From: JAYOFM01 sp038117225 | Lineage (GTDB): Bacteria; Pseudomonadota; Alphaproteobacteria; Rhodospirillales; Casp-alpha2 | Direction: 5' to 3' | NCBI GenBank assembly: GCA_038117225.1 | Contig: JAYOFM010000102.1 | Coordinates: 1-14,031, forward strand | Length of the DNA: 14,031 bases | In this document: positions 8,126 through 14,031 of the stretch, piece by piece | Layout: every line of letters starts with the position of its first letter | Numbering within the stretch: the stretch's first letter is position 1 | Program-made: the position numbers and the translations under genes | The notes under the pieces: model-generated | What the model saw: only the letters and a program-made list of their open reading frames with translations | What the model was told of the DNA's origin: nothing | Database searches by the model: none

Positions 8126-8145
8126 GCGATACTATTGTATTCGCG
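8126..8145. repeat. Imperfect inverted repeat between phaC and the PAS gene
   Basis: GCGATAC, a TATT loop, then GTATTCGC form a 7-bp stem with one bulged T. It lies in the 79-base gap after the phaC stop and about 34 bases before the PAS gene ATG. No T-run follows, so it is not a good intrinsic terminator. It could be an operator or chance. Confidence 0.3.
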
Positions 8146-8178
8146 CGATATGAGAGCGGCATATTGACCCGGGTGCAT

Positions 8179-8676
8179 ATGAACGATTTTGGTGACGATC
8201 CCGTCGGCAGACCCTACCGGCAAACCGTCGTCAATTCAGTTGACGAGATTGCATCGGATCGATTGATCGCGCTGTTCAACGATTGGGACGCACGACGCGG
8301 TGAACGCGTGCGTCCATGTTGGCGCGATATGGAACTGATGGAAATTTATCCCATCGCGCCTTTTATTCATGTTCGCGACATCATTGATGGCGGCGCCGAA
8401 TTCCGGACCCGGTACTGGGGCACCGCACTGACCAATAATCTGGGCTTCGACGCGACCGGCAAGATGTTGCACGAATATTATGACGGTAGAATTCTCGACT
8501 CGTCCTACGCGGTCTATCGGCGGGTGCTTGAGTATGCGGCACCAACTCTCCATACCGGCAACGTGTTATGGGCCGGCCACGATAAGGAATTCATGACGTT
8601 CACGTCGCTGGTTCTGCCGCTCGACAATGATGACGGCATCCTCAGCCACCTGCTGACGGGCCTGGATTTCGGTTAA
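8179..8676 (+). CDS. PAS_5-like (DUF1457-type) small sensor-domain protein
   Basis: This 165-aa soluble protein has the single-PAS layout common in Rhodospirillales. A helical start around DRLIALFNDWDARRG (28-41) is followed by PCWRDMELMEIYPIAPFIHV (47-66), then the core strand RTRYWGTALTNNLGFDATGK (77-96). The end is a beta-strand rich stretch with FTSLVLPL (141-148). No kinase, GGDEF, HTH or membrane segment is attached, so how it signals, or whether it binds a ligand, is unknown. I chose ATG 8179. The in-frame GTG at 8173 and ATG at 8068 are alternatives, but the latter would overlap phaC and add 37 residues unlike the family. No clear Shine-Dalgarno precedes either start. The gene is 79 bases after phaC on the same strand and converges on the M28 gene, sharing 4 bases at the stops. 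The PAS family call is moderate to good; the function is unassigned. Confidence 0.7.
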   Translation: MNDFGDDPVGRPYRQTVVNSVDEIASDRLIALFNDWDARRGERVRPCWRDMELMEIYPIAPFIHVRDIIDGGAEFRTRYWGTALTNNLGFDATGKMLHEYYDGRILDSSYAVYRRVLEYAAPTLHTGNVLWAGHDKEFMTFTSLVLPLDNDDGILSHLLTGLDFG

Positions 8677-9929
8677 CGCAGATCCAGCGTTTCCGCGCGG
8701 CAAGCCTCTGCTACCAGGGTGGCGGTCAGCGCGGTGGCGCGGCGGAGGTCGTCGGCATTCACCCTCTCCCGGGTATCACCGGGGGTTAGTACATATTTGA
8801 GATCCGAGTCCGGCTCGTCGAATCCGGCGACAAGCCGCGTCGCGGGGATGCCATGACGGGCGAAATTGTAGTGGTCGGAGTTGGCCATTAAAGGGCGGTG
8901 GACGCCCAGACGATGGCCGTGAGTGGCGGCTCGGTCGAGCAGCCACGCCTCTAGTCGCGCGAAACCGCTGGTCAGCGCCGTCAGGTTGGGACTGCCGGCG
9001 ATAGAATCCAGGTTGATGTTTAGCTTGATGGCCTGGCGTTCACTTTCACGCAAGCCATCGACATAGAGAGCCGAGCCGGCGAGCGCCCATTCCTCGACCG
9101 TGAACAGCGCGATCCGGAGGCCTTGTGCCATGCCAGACATATGCGGCGCCATCGCCGACGCCACCGCCAGGACAGCGGCGAGGCCGGTGGCGTTGTCCAT
9201 GGCACTTTCCGCCAAGTGATGGCCATCTATGTGCGCGGACAACACGACCCATTCCGGTCCGGTTCCCGGCATATCGGCGATCAAGTTGGTCGTTTGGCGC
9301 GGCGCTTCCTCTGCCTCAATCAGCAATCGCACCTGGACGGGACCATCGGCGATTAAGGTCGCCGCCGTTTCCGCACTGATGCCCGCCGCGGGGATGCCCC
9401 GTTCCGGCGTCGCCCCGGACGAGCCGGTAACCGGACCCGCATCTGGCACATGGCAGGCGATCAGGAAGCCGGCGGCGCCGTGGTCCATCGCCCATTGATA
9501 TTTGCGGCGGCGATGAATGGTCTCGGTCGCGAACATGGTTTCGTGGCGCACCAGGACGATGCGCCCGTTGATCTCTGCCGCGCGGGCGGCGAAATCCTGC
9601 TCGCTGCCGCGGCCGAGGTCGATTAGGTCGGCAACGAGGCCGTCGCCCGGCGTCACCGGTGAGCGAACAAGCGAGACGCAGGGCAGCGCGAGCCCCGGCA
9701 ATGAACCACCCAGCCGTTCCAGCGTCGCCGTACCACGCTCCCACCCCAGGTAATCGACAGCGGCGCGGGTCGGCTCAATACCCGTCAATTCCTTCAATTG
9801 GCGGTTAAGGTATGTCTGCGCCGCTGCTTCGCTGTCGCTGCCGGCGAAGCGGCCGCCGGTATCGCAAATAGCGGCGAAATCAGCCATCACGTCGTGTGCG
9901 CCGGCCGCCGCGACGATGTCGTCGATCAT
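8673..9929 (-). CDS. M28 family zinc metallopeptidase with PA-like insert
   Basis: This 418-aa protein is a di-zinc aminopeptidase-type hydrolase. All five expected metal ligands and the catalytic Glu are present: His233 in SAHIDGHH, Asp245 in AMDNATG, Glu279/Glu280 in FTVEEWALAGS, Asp308 in NLDSIAG and His353 in NSDHYNF. Residues about 90-210 look like the protease-associated (PA) insert, including NGRIVLVRHE (121-130) and AAGFLIACHVPDAG. No signal peptide is seen, so it probably acts in the cytoplasm on peptides or aminoacyl conjugates. The ATG at 9929 overlaps the upstream TAA by one base (TAATG), and GGAG at 9937-9940 stands 7 bases before it. The in-frame GTG at 9944 is a weaker choice. 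It is the last gene of the five-gene minus-strand operon, and the only one of its three peptidase-like members with an intact metal site. Confidence 0.88.
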   Translation of the reverse strand: MIDDIVAAAGAHDVMADFAAICDTGGRFAGSDSEAAAQTYLNRQLKELTGIEPTRAAVDYLGWERGTATLERLGGSLPGLALPCVSLVRSPVTPGDGLVADLIDLGRGSEQDFAARAAEINGRIVLVRHETMFATETIHRRRKYQWAMDHGAAGFLIACHVPDAGPVTGSSGATPERGIPAAGISAETAATLIADGPVQVRLLIEAEEAPRQTTNLIADMPGTGPEWVVLSAHIDGHHLAESAMDNATGLAAVLAVASAMAPHMSGMAQGLRIALFTVEEWALAGSALYVDGLRESERQAIKLNINLDSIAGSPNLTALTSGFARLEAWLLDRAATHGHRLGVHRPLMANSDHYNFARHGIPATRLVAGFDEPDSDLKYVLTPGDTRERVNADDLRRATALTATLVAEACRAETLDLR

Positions 9930-11050
9930 TAAGTTTCTCCGCACTGGAATAATTTACGTTCAATGGTGGTCAGGCATTCCGGCCCGTCGTCAGTAACCAG
10001 CACGGTTTCACTGAAGGCAATTCCGGCGGCAGCCGAGGTGTACATGTGAAATACCATGCCCGCTTCCAGCCGCCATTCGGCACCGTCCGTGAACAACCGG
10101 GTGAAGTCGCTGGAACGTGGGCCCTGTTCGAAATAGTAACCCAGCGTGTAGCCGGTGTTGTTAACATAATCATCGCGCAGACCCGCATCGATCGCGCCCC
10201 GGCGCACGATGGCATCAACATCGCCAGCCACCGCGCCCGGCACCATGGCGGCAATCTGGCGATCCTGCAGTTCAATCAATGCAGCGGCGGCCTCAGACAA
10301 TTCCGCCGGCGGCGGGCCCATGACCGCCGGCCGCATCAACTTGGCGCAGTAGCCGTTGACCTTGGGCACCAGTTCCAGATGCAGCACGTCACCGGGTTGC
10401 AGCGTATCGTCGGAAATTCTGGCGTGCAGAAAATTCCATCCCCGGCCGACGGTGATCGGTCCGGAACGCCCGAAGTCGGCCCCCAGTTCGATGAACGACG
10501 ACGAGGCGACGGCGGCGGCGGTGCGCGACGTGGTCCCGGGCACAGCGGCGGCGATAGCGCGGCGCATGGCTTCGTCGGCGATGCCGGCGGCCTGACGCAA
10601 GACCGCGACCTCACGCGGTGACTTGTTGAGGCGCAGCGGACGGAAGGTGTCGCTGAAATCAACGAAGCGGGCGCCCGGTAGTAACGCAGCCAGATGTTGG
10701 AAACGTTTCGCCGGCATGCAGTAGGAATTCATGTCGAGCCCGACGCAATCCGCCGCGCCGATCACGTCGGCGACGATCGCCACCGGGTCTTCCAGATCAT
10801 CGAAAGCCCGGCGTTGATCGAACCAGGCTGCGGCCAGGAACGGTTGTTCATCGAGCAAGCGGACGATCATCGTCGGCATGCCGTCGGCAGGGATGACGGC
10901 GGCCCGGTAAAGATTCTCCGATACGGCGAAGCCGGTGAAGTAATGCAGCATTTCCGGTTCATCGACAATCACCATCGCCACGCCGCGCGCTTCCATGACA
11001 GCGCGCAAGCGGCCCAGACGTTCGGCATATTCCTCCTCGGGGAATAACAT
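9929..11050 (-). CDS. M24 family creatinase/aminopeptidase P-like hydrolase, metal site not conserved
   Basis: This 373-aa protein has the creatinase-type N-terminal domain (about 1-140) and the C-terminal pita-bread fold. The fold is marked by His209 (FLHARIS), NGYCAKLMR (232-240), EAGMVFHMY (329-337) and SETVLVTDDG (347-356). M24 metallopeptidases use Asp, Asp, His, Glu, Glu. By alignment those places hold Glu226, Lys237, Tyr301, Tyr337 and Ser347, so a dimetal centre is unlikely. Creatinase and ectoine hydrolase are known metal-free members that use the fold for C-N bond hydrolysis with a conserved His, which His209 may represent. This suggests a non-peptide amide or guanidino-type substrate rather than a Xaa-Pro peptide. 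The ATG at 11050 overlaps the upstream TGA by one base (TGATG). The family is certain, the substrate unknown, and the neighbours do not support the ectoine pathway. Confidence 0.85.
   Translation of the reverse strand: MLFPEEEYAERLGRLRAVMEARGVAMVIVDEPEMLHYFTGFAVSENLYRAAVIPADGMPTMIVRLLDEQPFLAAAWFDQRRAFDDLEDPVAIVADVIGAADCVGLDMNSYCMPAKRFQHLAALLPGARFVDFSDTFRPLRLNKSPREVAVLRQAAGIADEAMRRAIAAAVPGTTSRTAAAVASSSFIELGADFGRSGPITVGRGWNFLHARISDDTLQPGDVLHLELVPKVNGYCAKLMRPAVMGPPPAELSEAAAALIELQDRQIAAMVPGAVAGDVDAIVRRGAIDAGLRDDYVNNTGYTLGYYFEQGPRSSDFTRLFTDGAEWRLEAGMVFHMYTSAAAGIAFSETVLVTDDGPECLTTIERKLFQCGET
9937..9940 (-). promoter_or_regulatory. Ribosome binding site for the M28 gene
   Basis: GGAG (minus strand) lies 7 bases before the ATG at 9929 and inside the end of the M24 gene. 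It supports this start over the GTG at 9944 and fits translational coupling. Confidence 0.65.
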
Positions 11051-12267
11051 CACGCGGGCTCGCAGAGATCGAGAATGGCCAGCAGGTAGACCCGGATCAT
11101 GTCGAGATAATCGGGAATATCAACTCGCTCGTCAGGCATGGTGTTGTAGCGCCCGCCGGGGCCGCAAACGATACCGGGCATGCCCGCCCGATGTTGCAGA
11201 TGCGCCGCGTCGGTGCCGTAGAAACAATAGGGTTTCACCGGCCCCTGCGTCTGTTCGACGCCGCGCACCCGATGAAAGGCCCGGCCTACCGCTTCAACGA
11301 GCGGTTCGTCCCGCGCGACCTCGAACGGCAACATGGACGGCCGCGCGCCGGCAAACTGCTTTCCGATCTGCGTTTCTAGGCCCGGAAACTCCGCTCGAAG
11401 TTCCGCGAGCAGTGCCTCGATATCCGCCAGCACGCTTTGCTCCGACTGGCTCGGGCCATAGCGCACGCTGCCGGCGAGGCGCGCGAAGTCTGCCACCTGC
11501 GGCGGCCGCCAATCGTGAAATTCCGGCGTTAACGACCCCCGAATGACGCCGATGTTGGCGCGGTTCACCGACGCATGGTCATCGTTGGCCGCACCCGAAA
11601 ACGTCATTGCATTGAAGCGTGGCACGAGCGCGGCGGCGGCGGCGATGGCATCCACCGCGTCTTCGCGCTTGGACATATGCCGGGTCACGCCGCAGAGTTC
11701 GATTTCCACGTGCATGCTGCCGGCATGCAGGGTCATGCCGTTGAGGTCAGTCGGCTCCATGTTGATGAAACAATCGGCGCGCACACCTTCCTCGATGGCC
11801 TTGACCGTGCCGACGCCGCCCTGCAATTCGCCGACCACATATTCCAGCACCAGATCGCCCTTCAGCTTAACGCCACTTTCCACCAGCGTCTTAACCGCCA
11901 TGAAGGCCGCCGCATCACCGGCCTTCATGTTGGACACTCCGATGCCGTAGATGAAGTCGTCGTCGTAATGGCCGCCCCAAGGATCGACTGTCCAGTCGTC
12001 GGTCGCCGGATTGGTATCCATGTGGCCATTGAACAACAGGCTCTTACCGCCGCCGGTGCCGCCGAGCGTGCCGATGGCATTGTACCGCTCCGCTTCCACA
12101 TGCTGCAGCACCCCATCCATACCGAGGCCATTCATCTGTTCGACCATGAAACGGGCGCACTCGGTCTCACCGGGTTCGCCGCTATAGCTTTTGAACCGAA
12201 TCATGGCGGCGAGAAATTCGAGCGCAGCCGTGGCGTCGATACCATCGAGCAGGCGTTGGCTATCCAT
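11050..12267 (-). CDS. M20 family (ArgE/DapE/ACY1-like) hydrolase with altered metal site
   Basis: This 405-aa amidohydrolase-fold protein resembles acetylornithine and succinyl-diaminopimelate deacylases. GHMDT (81-85) keeps His82 and Asp84, and MEPT (170-173) keeps Glu171. The bridging Asp of the GxGxxDMK motif is Asn113 (GVSNMKAG). The catalytic Glu147 is present in GELQGG, but the next residue, normally a metal Glu, is Leu148. The final His before the PDE/NE motif is replaced (YNTMPDE, 374-380). His197 of the dimerisation-domain motif TRHMSK is present. A normal two-zinc site is thus unlikely, although a one-metal site could remain. The ATG at 12267 has AAGGA 9 bases upstream, and the gene follows the MmgE/PrpD stop by 22 bases. 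By context it may remove an acyl or amide group from the operon's substrate. The fold is sure; the activity is uncertain. Confidence 0.87.
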   Translation of the reverse strand: MDSQRLLDGIDATAALEFLAAMIRFKSYSGEPGETECARFMVEQMNGLGMDGVLQHVEAERYNAIGTLGGTGGGKSLLFNGHMDTNPATDDWTVDPWGGHYDDDFIYGIGVSNMKAGDAAAFMAVKTLVESGVKLKGDLVLEYVVGELQGGVGTVKAIEEGVRADCFINMEPTDLNGMTLHAGSMHVEIELCGVTRHMSKREDAVDAIAAAAALVPRFNAMTFSGAANDDHASVNRANIGVIRGSLTPEFHDWRPPQVADFARLAGSVRYGPSQSEQSVLADIEALLAELRAEFPGLETQIGKQFAGARPSMLPFEVARDEPLVEAVGRAFHRVRGVEQTQGPVKPYCFYGTDAAHLQHRAGMPGIVCGPGGRYNTMPDERVDIPDYLDMIRVYLLAILDLCEPA

Positions 12268-12276
12268 CGAGGGTCG

Positions 12277-12281
12277 TCCTT
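12277..12281 (-). promoter_or_regulatory. Ribosome binding site for the M20 gene
   Basis: AAGGA (minus strand) lies 9 bases before the ATG at 12267, in the 22-base gap after the MmgE/PrpD stop. Confidence 0.6.
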
Positions 12282-12289
12282 ATCAAATG

Positions 12290-13675
12290 CTAGGCGGGCA
12301 GGCGCAACGCCGACAGCAAGCGAGAAATGCTACCCGATGCCGGCAGATCGAACACGGCGTCGCGCAACGCATCGACCGTCGGCGCCGGCAAGGCCCGCCG
12401 CGCAAGATCGGTGTATTTGGCAACCACCTGGTCAGTCGACAGCGGATTACGGGGATCGCCGAGGCCGATGGGCTCATGGCCTTCCAATCGCGCGCCACCA
12501 GTGGTGACGAGGGTGACAGTCGGTTGCGTGTTTTCATCCTTGTCGTCGTCGACACTCATGCTAACCCTGGACATCAGATCACGCACCTCTGGATCGTGCA
12601 CCCAACGATCCTCGAAATCATCCAGCGAGGCATGCCCGGTCACCAACCCAACGGCGACACCGTAGGGAAGGCTCATCTGCGCCGCCAGCCGCGTCCGTGG
12701 GTCCTGGTCGCCGAGCGTCAGCTTGTTAGCGGCACTACAACGAATATCCACGCGCGCGATATCGCTGGCCGAAAGATCGTGTTCGCCGCGTAGGCGCAGC
12801 ACTACGTCGAGCGCGCTGTGCAGGCCGCGGCAAGCGGCATAGGGTTTGATGCCGCTTTTCATGATCCGGTATTCGGTGCCAAGCCCGGCGGTGAAGGCTT
12901 CCGGCTCGGCGCGGTCATCACCGTAGGTAGCAAGAAATCCACCCCACGGCGCATCGAGCACCCGCGTCGGCCCCGTGAATCCGGCGCGCGCCATGTAGGC
13001 GGCCGTCACGCCGATTTCGGCGGCGCGGCCAGTGTGGTAGCGCTTGCTCATGGCGCCGTCGGCGAGAAAGGCCCAGATGCCACCGGTGAAACTGCCGGCG
13101 ATGCCGAGCGCCCAGGCGGTCTTCTCGGAATCCAACCCGAGCATGCGGGCCGCCGCCGCCGCCGCGCCGAAGCTGCCGCAGGTACCGGTCGAATGCCAAC
13201 CGCCGCCGGTGTTGTGGGCGCGATAGCCGCCGGCGCCTTCCAACACCCGGAGGCCGATGTCGTAACCGGCGATGACCGCCTCCAGGACCCGAGCGCCATC
13301 GTCGATGCCCTCGGACTCGGCAACCGCAAGCACGGCCGGGATAACCACGGCGCCGGAATGGTCGGCGCCACCGAAGTCATCCAGTTCTTGGGCATGAGCG
13401 ATGACGCCGTTGACCAGTGCCGCCGCCGCCGCCGTGGTGCTCCGCCCGGTACCCCAGATTGTGCATGGCCCTTGCGTCGGCGCGAAACCTTCCGCCGCCG
13501 ACAGCATGGTCCGTGTCTCCACCGTATCGACACCGGCCAGCGCCGCCCCCAAAAGATCCAACATCAAGACCCGCGCATAGGCCGTCACATCATCCGGTAC
13601 GCGTGCCAGATCGAGATCGGCGACGAAACCGGCCATGGCGACGCTGGGACTTAGGCTGGAACTCTGGTTATTCAT
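12290..13675 (-). CDS. MmgE/PrpD family protein
   Basis: This 461-aa protein matches the MmgE/PrpD fold, which includes 2-methylcitrate dehydratase, cis-aconitate decarboxylase and iminodisuccinate epimerase. Family landmarks are the LDLLGAALAG segment (39-48), NGVIAHAQELDD (89-100), the HSGAVVIPAVLA stretch (106-117), GWHSTGTCGSFGAA (159-172), SKRYHTGRAAEIG (210-222) and IKPYAACRGLHSALD (276-290). Length fits the family (about 450-480). I chose ATG 13675, which lies 16 bases after the upstream stop; the ribosome site is weak (GGA about 9 bases away). The same frame is open to 13741, but that would overlap the lyase gene and give an atypical Leu-rich leader. No prpB or prpC neighbours are seen, so propionate catabolism is unlikely. 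The lyase partner makes an epimerase or dehydratase of a dicarboxylic or tricarboxylic amino compound more plausible. The family call is firm; the reaction is inferred only. Confidence 0.88.
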   Translation of the reverse strand: MNNQSSSLSPSVAMAGFVADLDLARVPDDVTAYARVLMLDLLGAALAGVDTVETRTMLSAAEGFAPTQGPCTIWGTGRSTTAAAAALVNGVIAHAQELDDFGGADHSGAVVIPAVLAVAESEGIDDGARVLEAVIAGYDIGLRVLEGAGGYRAHNTGGGWHSTGTCGSFGAAAAAARMLGLDSEKTAWALGIAGSFTGGIWAFLADGAMSKRYHTGRAAEIGVTAAYMARAGFTGPTRVLDAPWGGFLATYGDDRAEPEAFTAGLGTEYRIMKSGIKPYAACRGLHSALDVVLRLRGEHDLSASDIARVDIRCSAANKLTLGDQDPRTRLAAQMSLPYGVAVGLVTGHASLDDFEDRWVHDPEVRDLMSRVSMSVDDDKDENTQPTVTLVTTGGARLEGHEPIGLGDPRNPLSTDQVVAKYTDLARRALPAPTVDALRDAVFDLPASGSISRLLSALRLPA

Positions 13676-13691
13676 GAGGGGACATCCATGC

Positions 13692-14031
13692 TCATTTATC
13701 AGCAAAAGCATGCGCGCGATCAAGCAACGTCGCGATGGCACCGCTCACATGATCCCGTCTGGCTTTCCATTGGTGCTGGTGGCTCGCCAAGGCCTTGGCC
13801 AGGGCGGCGCGGTGGGCGCGGGTCTCCGCCGGGTGCACGCTGCCCTCGGTGGCACGACTGGTGAGAAACGCGTGGGCATCGAGACACTCGCGCAGATCGG
13901 CGTCCGTCATATCGATATCCATCCCCGCCATCTCGCGACCCGCCTTGGCCAGATCCTCGGCGCGCACATCGGCCGGGGTCAACCCGGCGGCAATGCTGTC
14001 GCGCACAAATCGCCCGACCACATGGTGCGCG
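13692..14031 (-). CDS. Argininosuccinate lyase superfamily protein, C-terminal fragment (runs off window)
   Basis: Only the last 112 residues or so are inside the window; the frame stays open to the right edge, so the gene is cut by the window rather than broken. AHHVVGRFVRDSIAAGL at the start of the visible part matches the C-terminal helix region of argininosuccinate lyases, where AHxxVG is typical. The later DLRECLDAHAFLTSRATEGSV resembles the family's Leu-x-Pro...SV block before the helical end. The catalytic parts, including the signature GSSxMPxKxN loop, are outside the window. Argininosuccinate lyase homologues also include EDDS lyase and other C-N lyases that cleave N-substituted aspartates to fumarate and an amine. 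Its place ahead of MmgE/PrpD and hydrolase genes suggests a catabolic C-N lyase rather than ArgH of arginine synthesis. Superfamily assignment is moderate to good; substrate unknown. Confidence 0.7.
   Translation of the reverse strand, partial: AHHVVGRFVRDSIAAGLTPADVRAEDLAKAGREMAGMDIDMTDADLRECLDAHAFLTSRATEGSVHPAETRAHRAALAKALASHQHQWKARRDHVSGAIATLLDRAHAFADK

Noticed and set aside
8068..8178. Upstream ATG for the PAS gene overlapping the end of phaC
   Set aside because: The 37 added residues are Arg-rich and overlap phaC coding sequence in another frame; the PAS homology begins after 8179.
9929..11050. Ectoine hydrolase (DoeA/EutD) identity for the M24 gene
   Set aside because: Although also a metal-free creatinase-like protein, it lacks a DoeB-type aspartoacylase neighbour and any ectoine genes in the operon.
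11575..12507. Plus-strand open frame of 310 codons opposite the M20 gene
   Set aside because: It is a shadow of a well-supported minus-strand gene, spans the M20/MmgE-PrpD junction and has no motif.
12818..13654. Plus-strand open frame of 278 codons opposite the MmgE/PrpD gene
   Set aside because: Antisense to conserved MmgE/PrpD motifs, with low-complexity Arg/Gly-rich translation typical of GC-rich shadows.
12290..13675. 2-methylcitrate dehydratase (PrpD) of propionate catabolism
   Set aside because: No prpB or prpC genes are near and the operon consists of a lyase and amide hydrolases, so the specific PrpD label is not supported.

Overview
The window is a high-GC stretch of bacterial chromosome, most likely from an alphaproteobacterium of the Rhodospirillales/Rhizobiales type and probably from a draft or metagenome assembly. 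The reasons are a GlxBCD/GlnT-like gene set, a class I-like PHA synthase, a short PAS_5-type protein, a 100-N scaffold gap at 7105-7204, and genes cut by both window ends. I see no tRNA, rRNA, CRISPR array, insertion sequence or phage gene. The content is metabolic throughout.

Region 1 (1-6493, plus strand) is a nitrogen-assimilation operon. It holds a 5'-truncated class II glutamine amidotransferase (MgsA/GlxB-like), a fused GXGXG plus FMN-barrel glutamate-synthase-like protein (MgsB-MgsC or GlxC-GlxD in one chain), and a GltD-like FAD/NAD(P)H oxidoreductase carrying an extra C-terminal glutamate-synthase-like barrel that lacks cluster cysteines. It ends with a 435-aa GlnT/GmaS-type glutamine synthetase family enzyme. 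The set resembles the gamma-glutamylmethylamide / N-methylglutamate synthase part of the methylamine pathway, or equally a split GS-GOGAT-like module. The N-methylglutamate dehydrogenase genes are not in view.

Region 2 (6494-8676, plus strand) holds a PHA synthase gene (phaC-like) interrupted by the N gap, with a near-consensus FNR/FixK-type box (6510-6523) upstream, and a small PAS_5-like sensor protein. The sensor gene meets the next gene tail to tail; their stop codons share 4 bases.

Region 3 (8673-14031, minus strand) is a tight five-gene catabolic operon. In transcription order it holds the C-terminal end of an argininosuccinate-lyase-superfamily gene, an MmgE/PrpD family gene, an M20 hydrolase, an M24 creatinase-like hydrolase and an M28 metallopeptidase. 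The last three are joined by one-base stop/start overlaps (TGATG, TAATG). The M20 and M24 members lack most family metal ligands while the M28 member keeps all of its own. A lyase next to an MmgE/PrpD protein recalls the known iminodisuccinate epimerase/lyase pair, so the operon may break down an N-linked or N-acylated dicarboxylic amino acid. That is an inference, and it is the best candidate here for an undescribed pathway.
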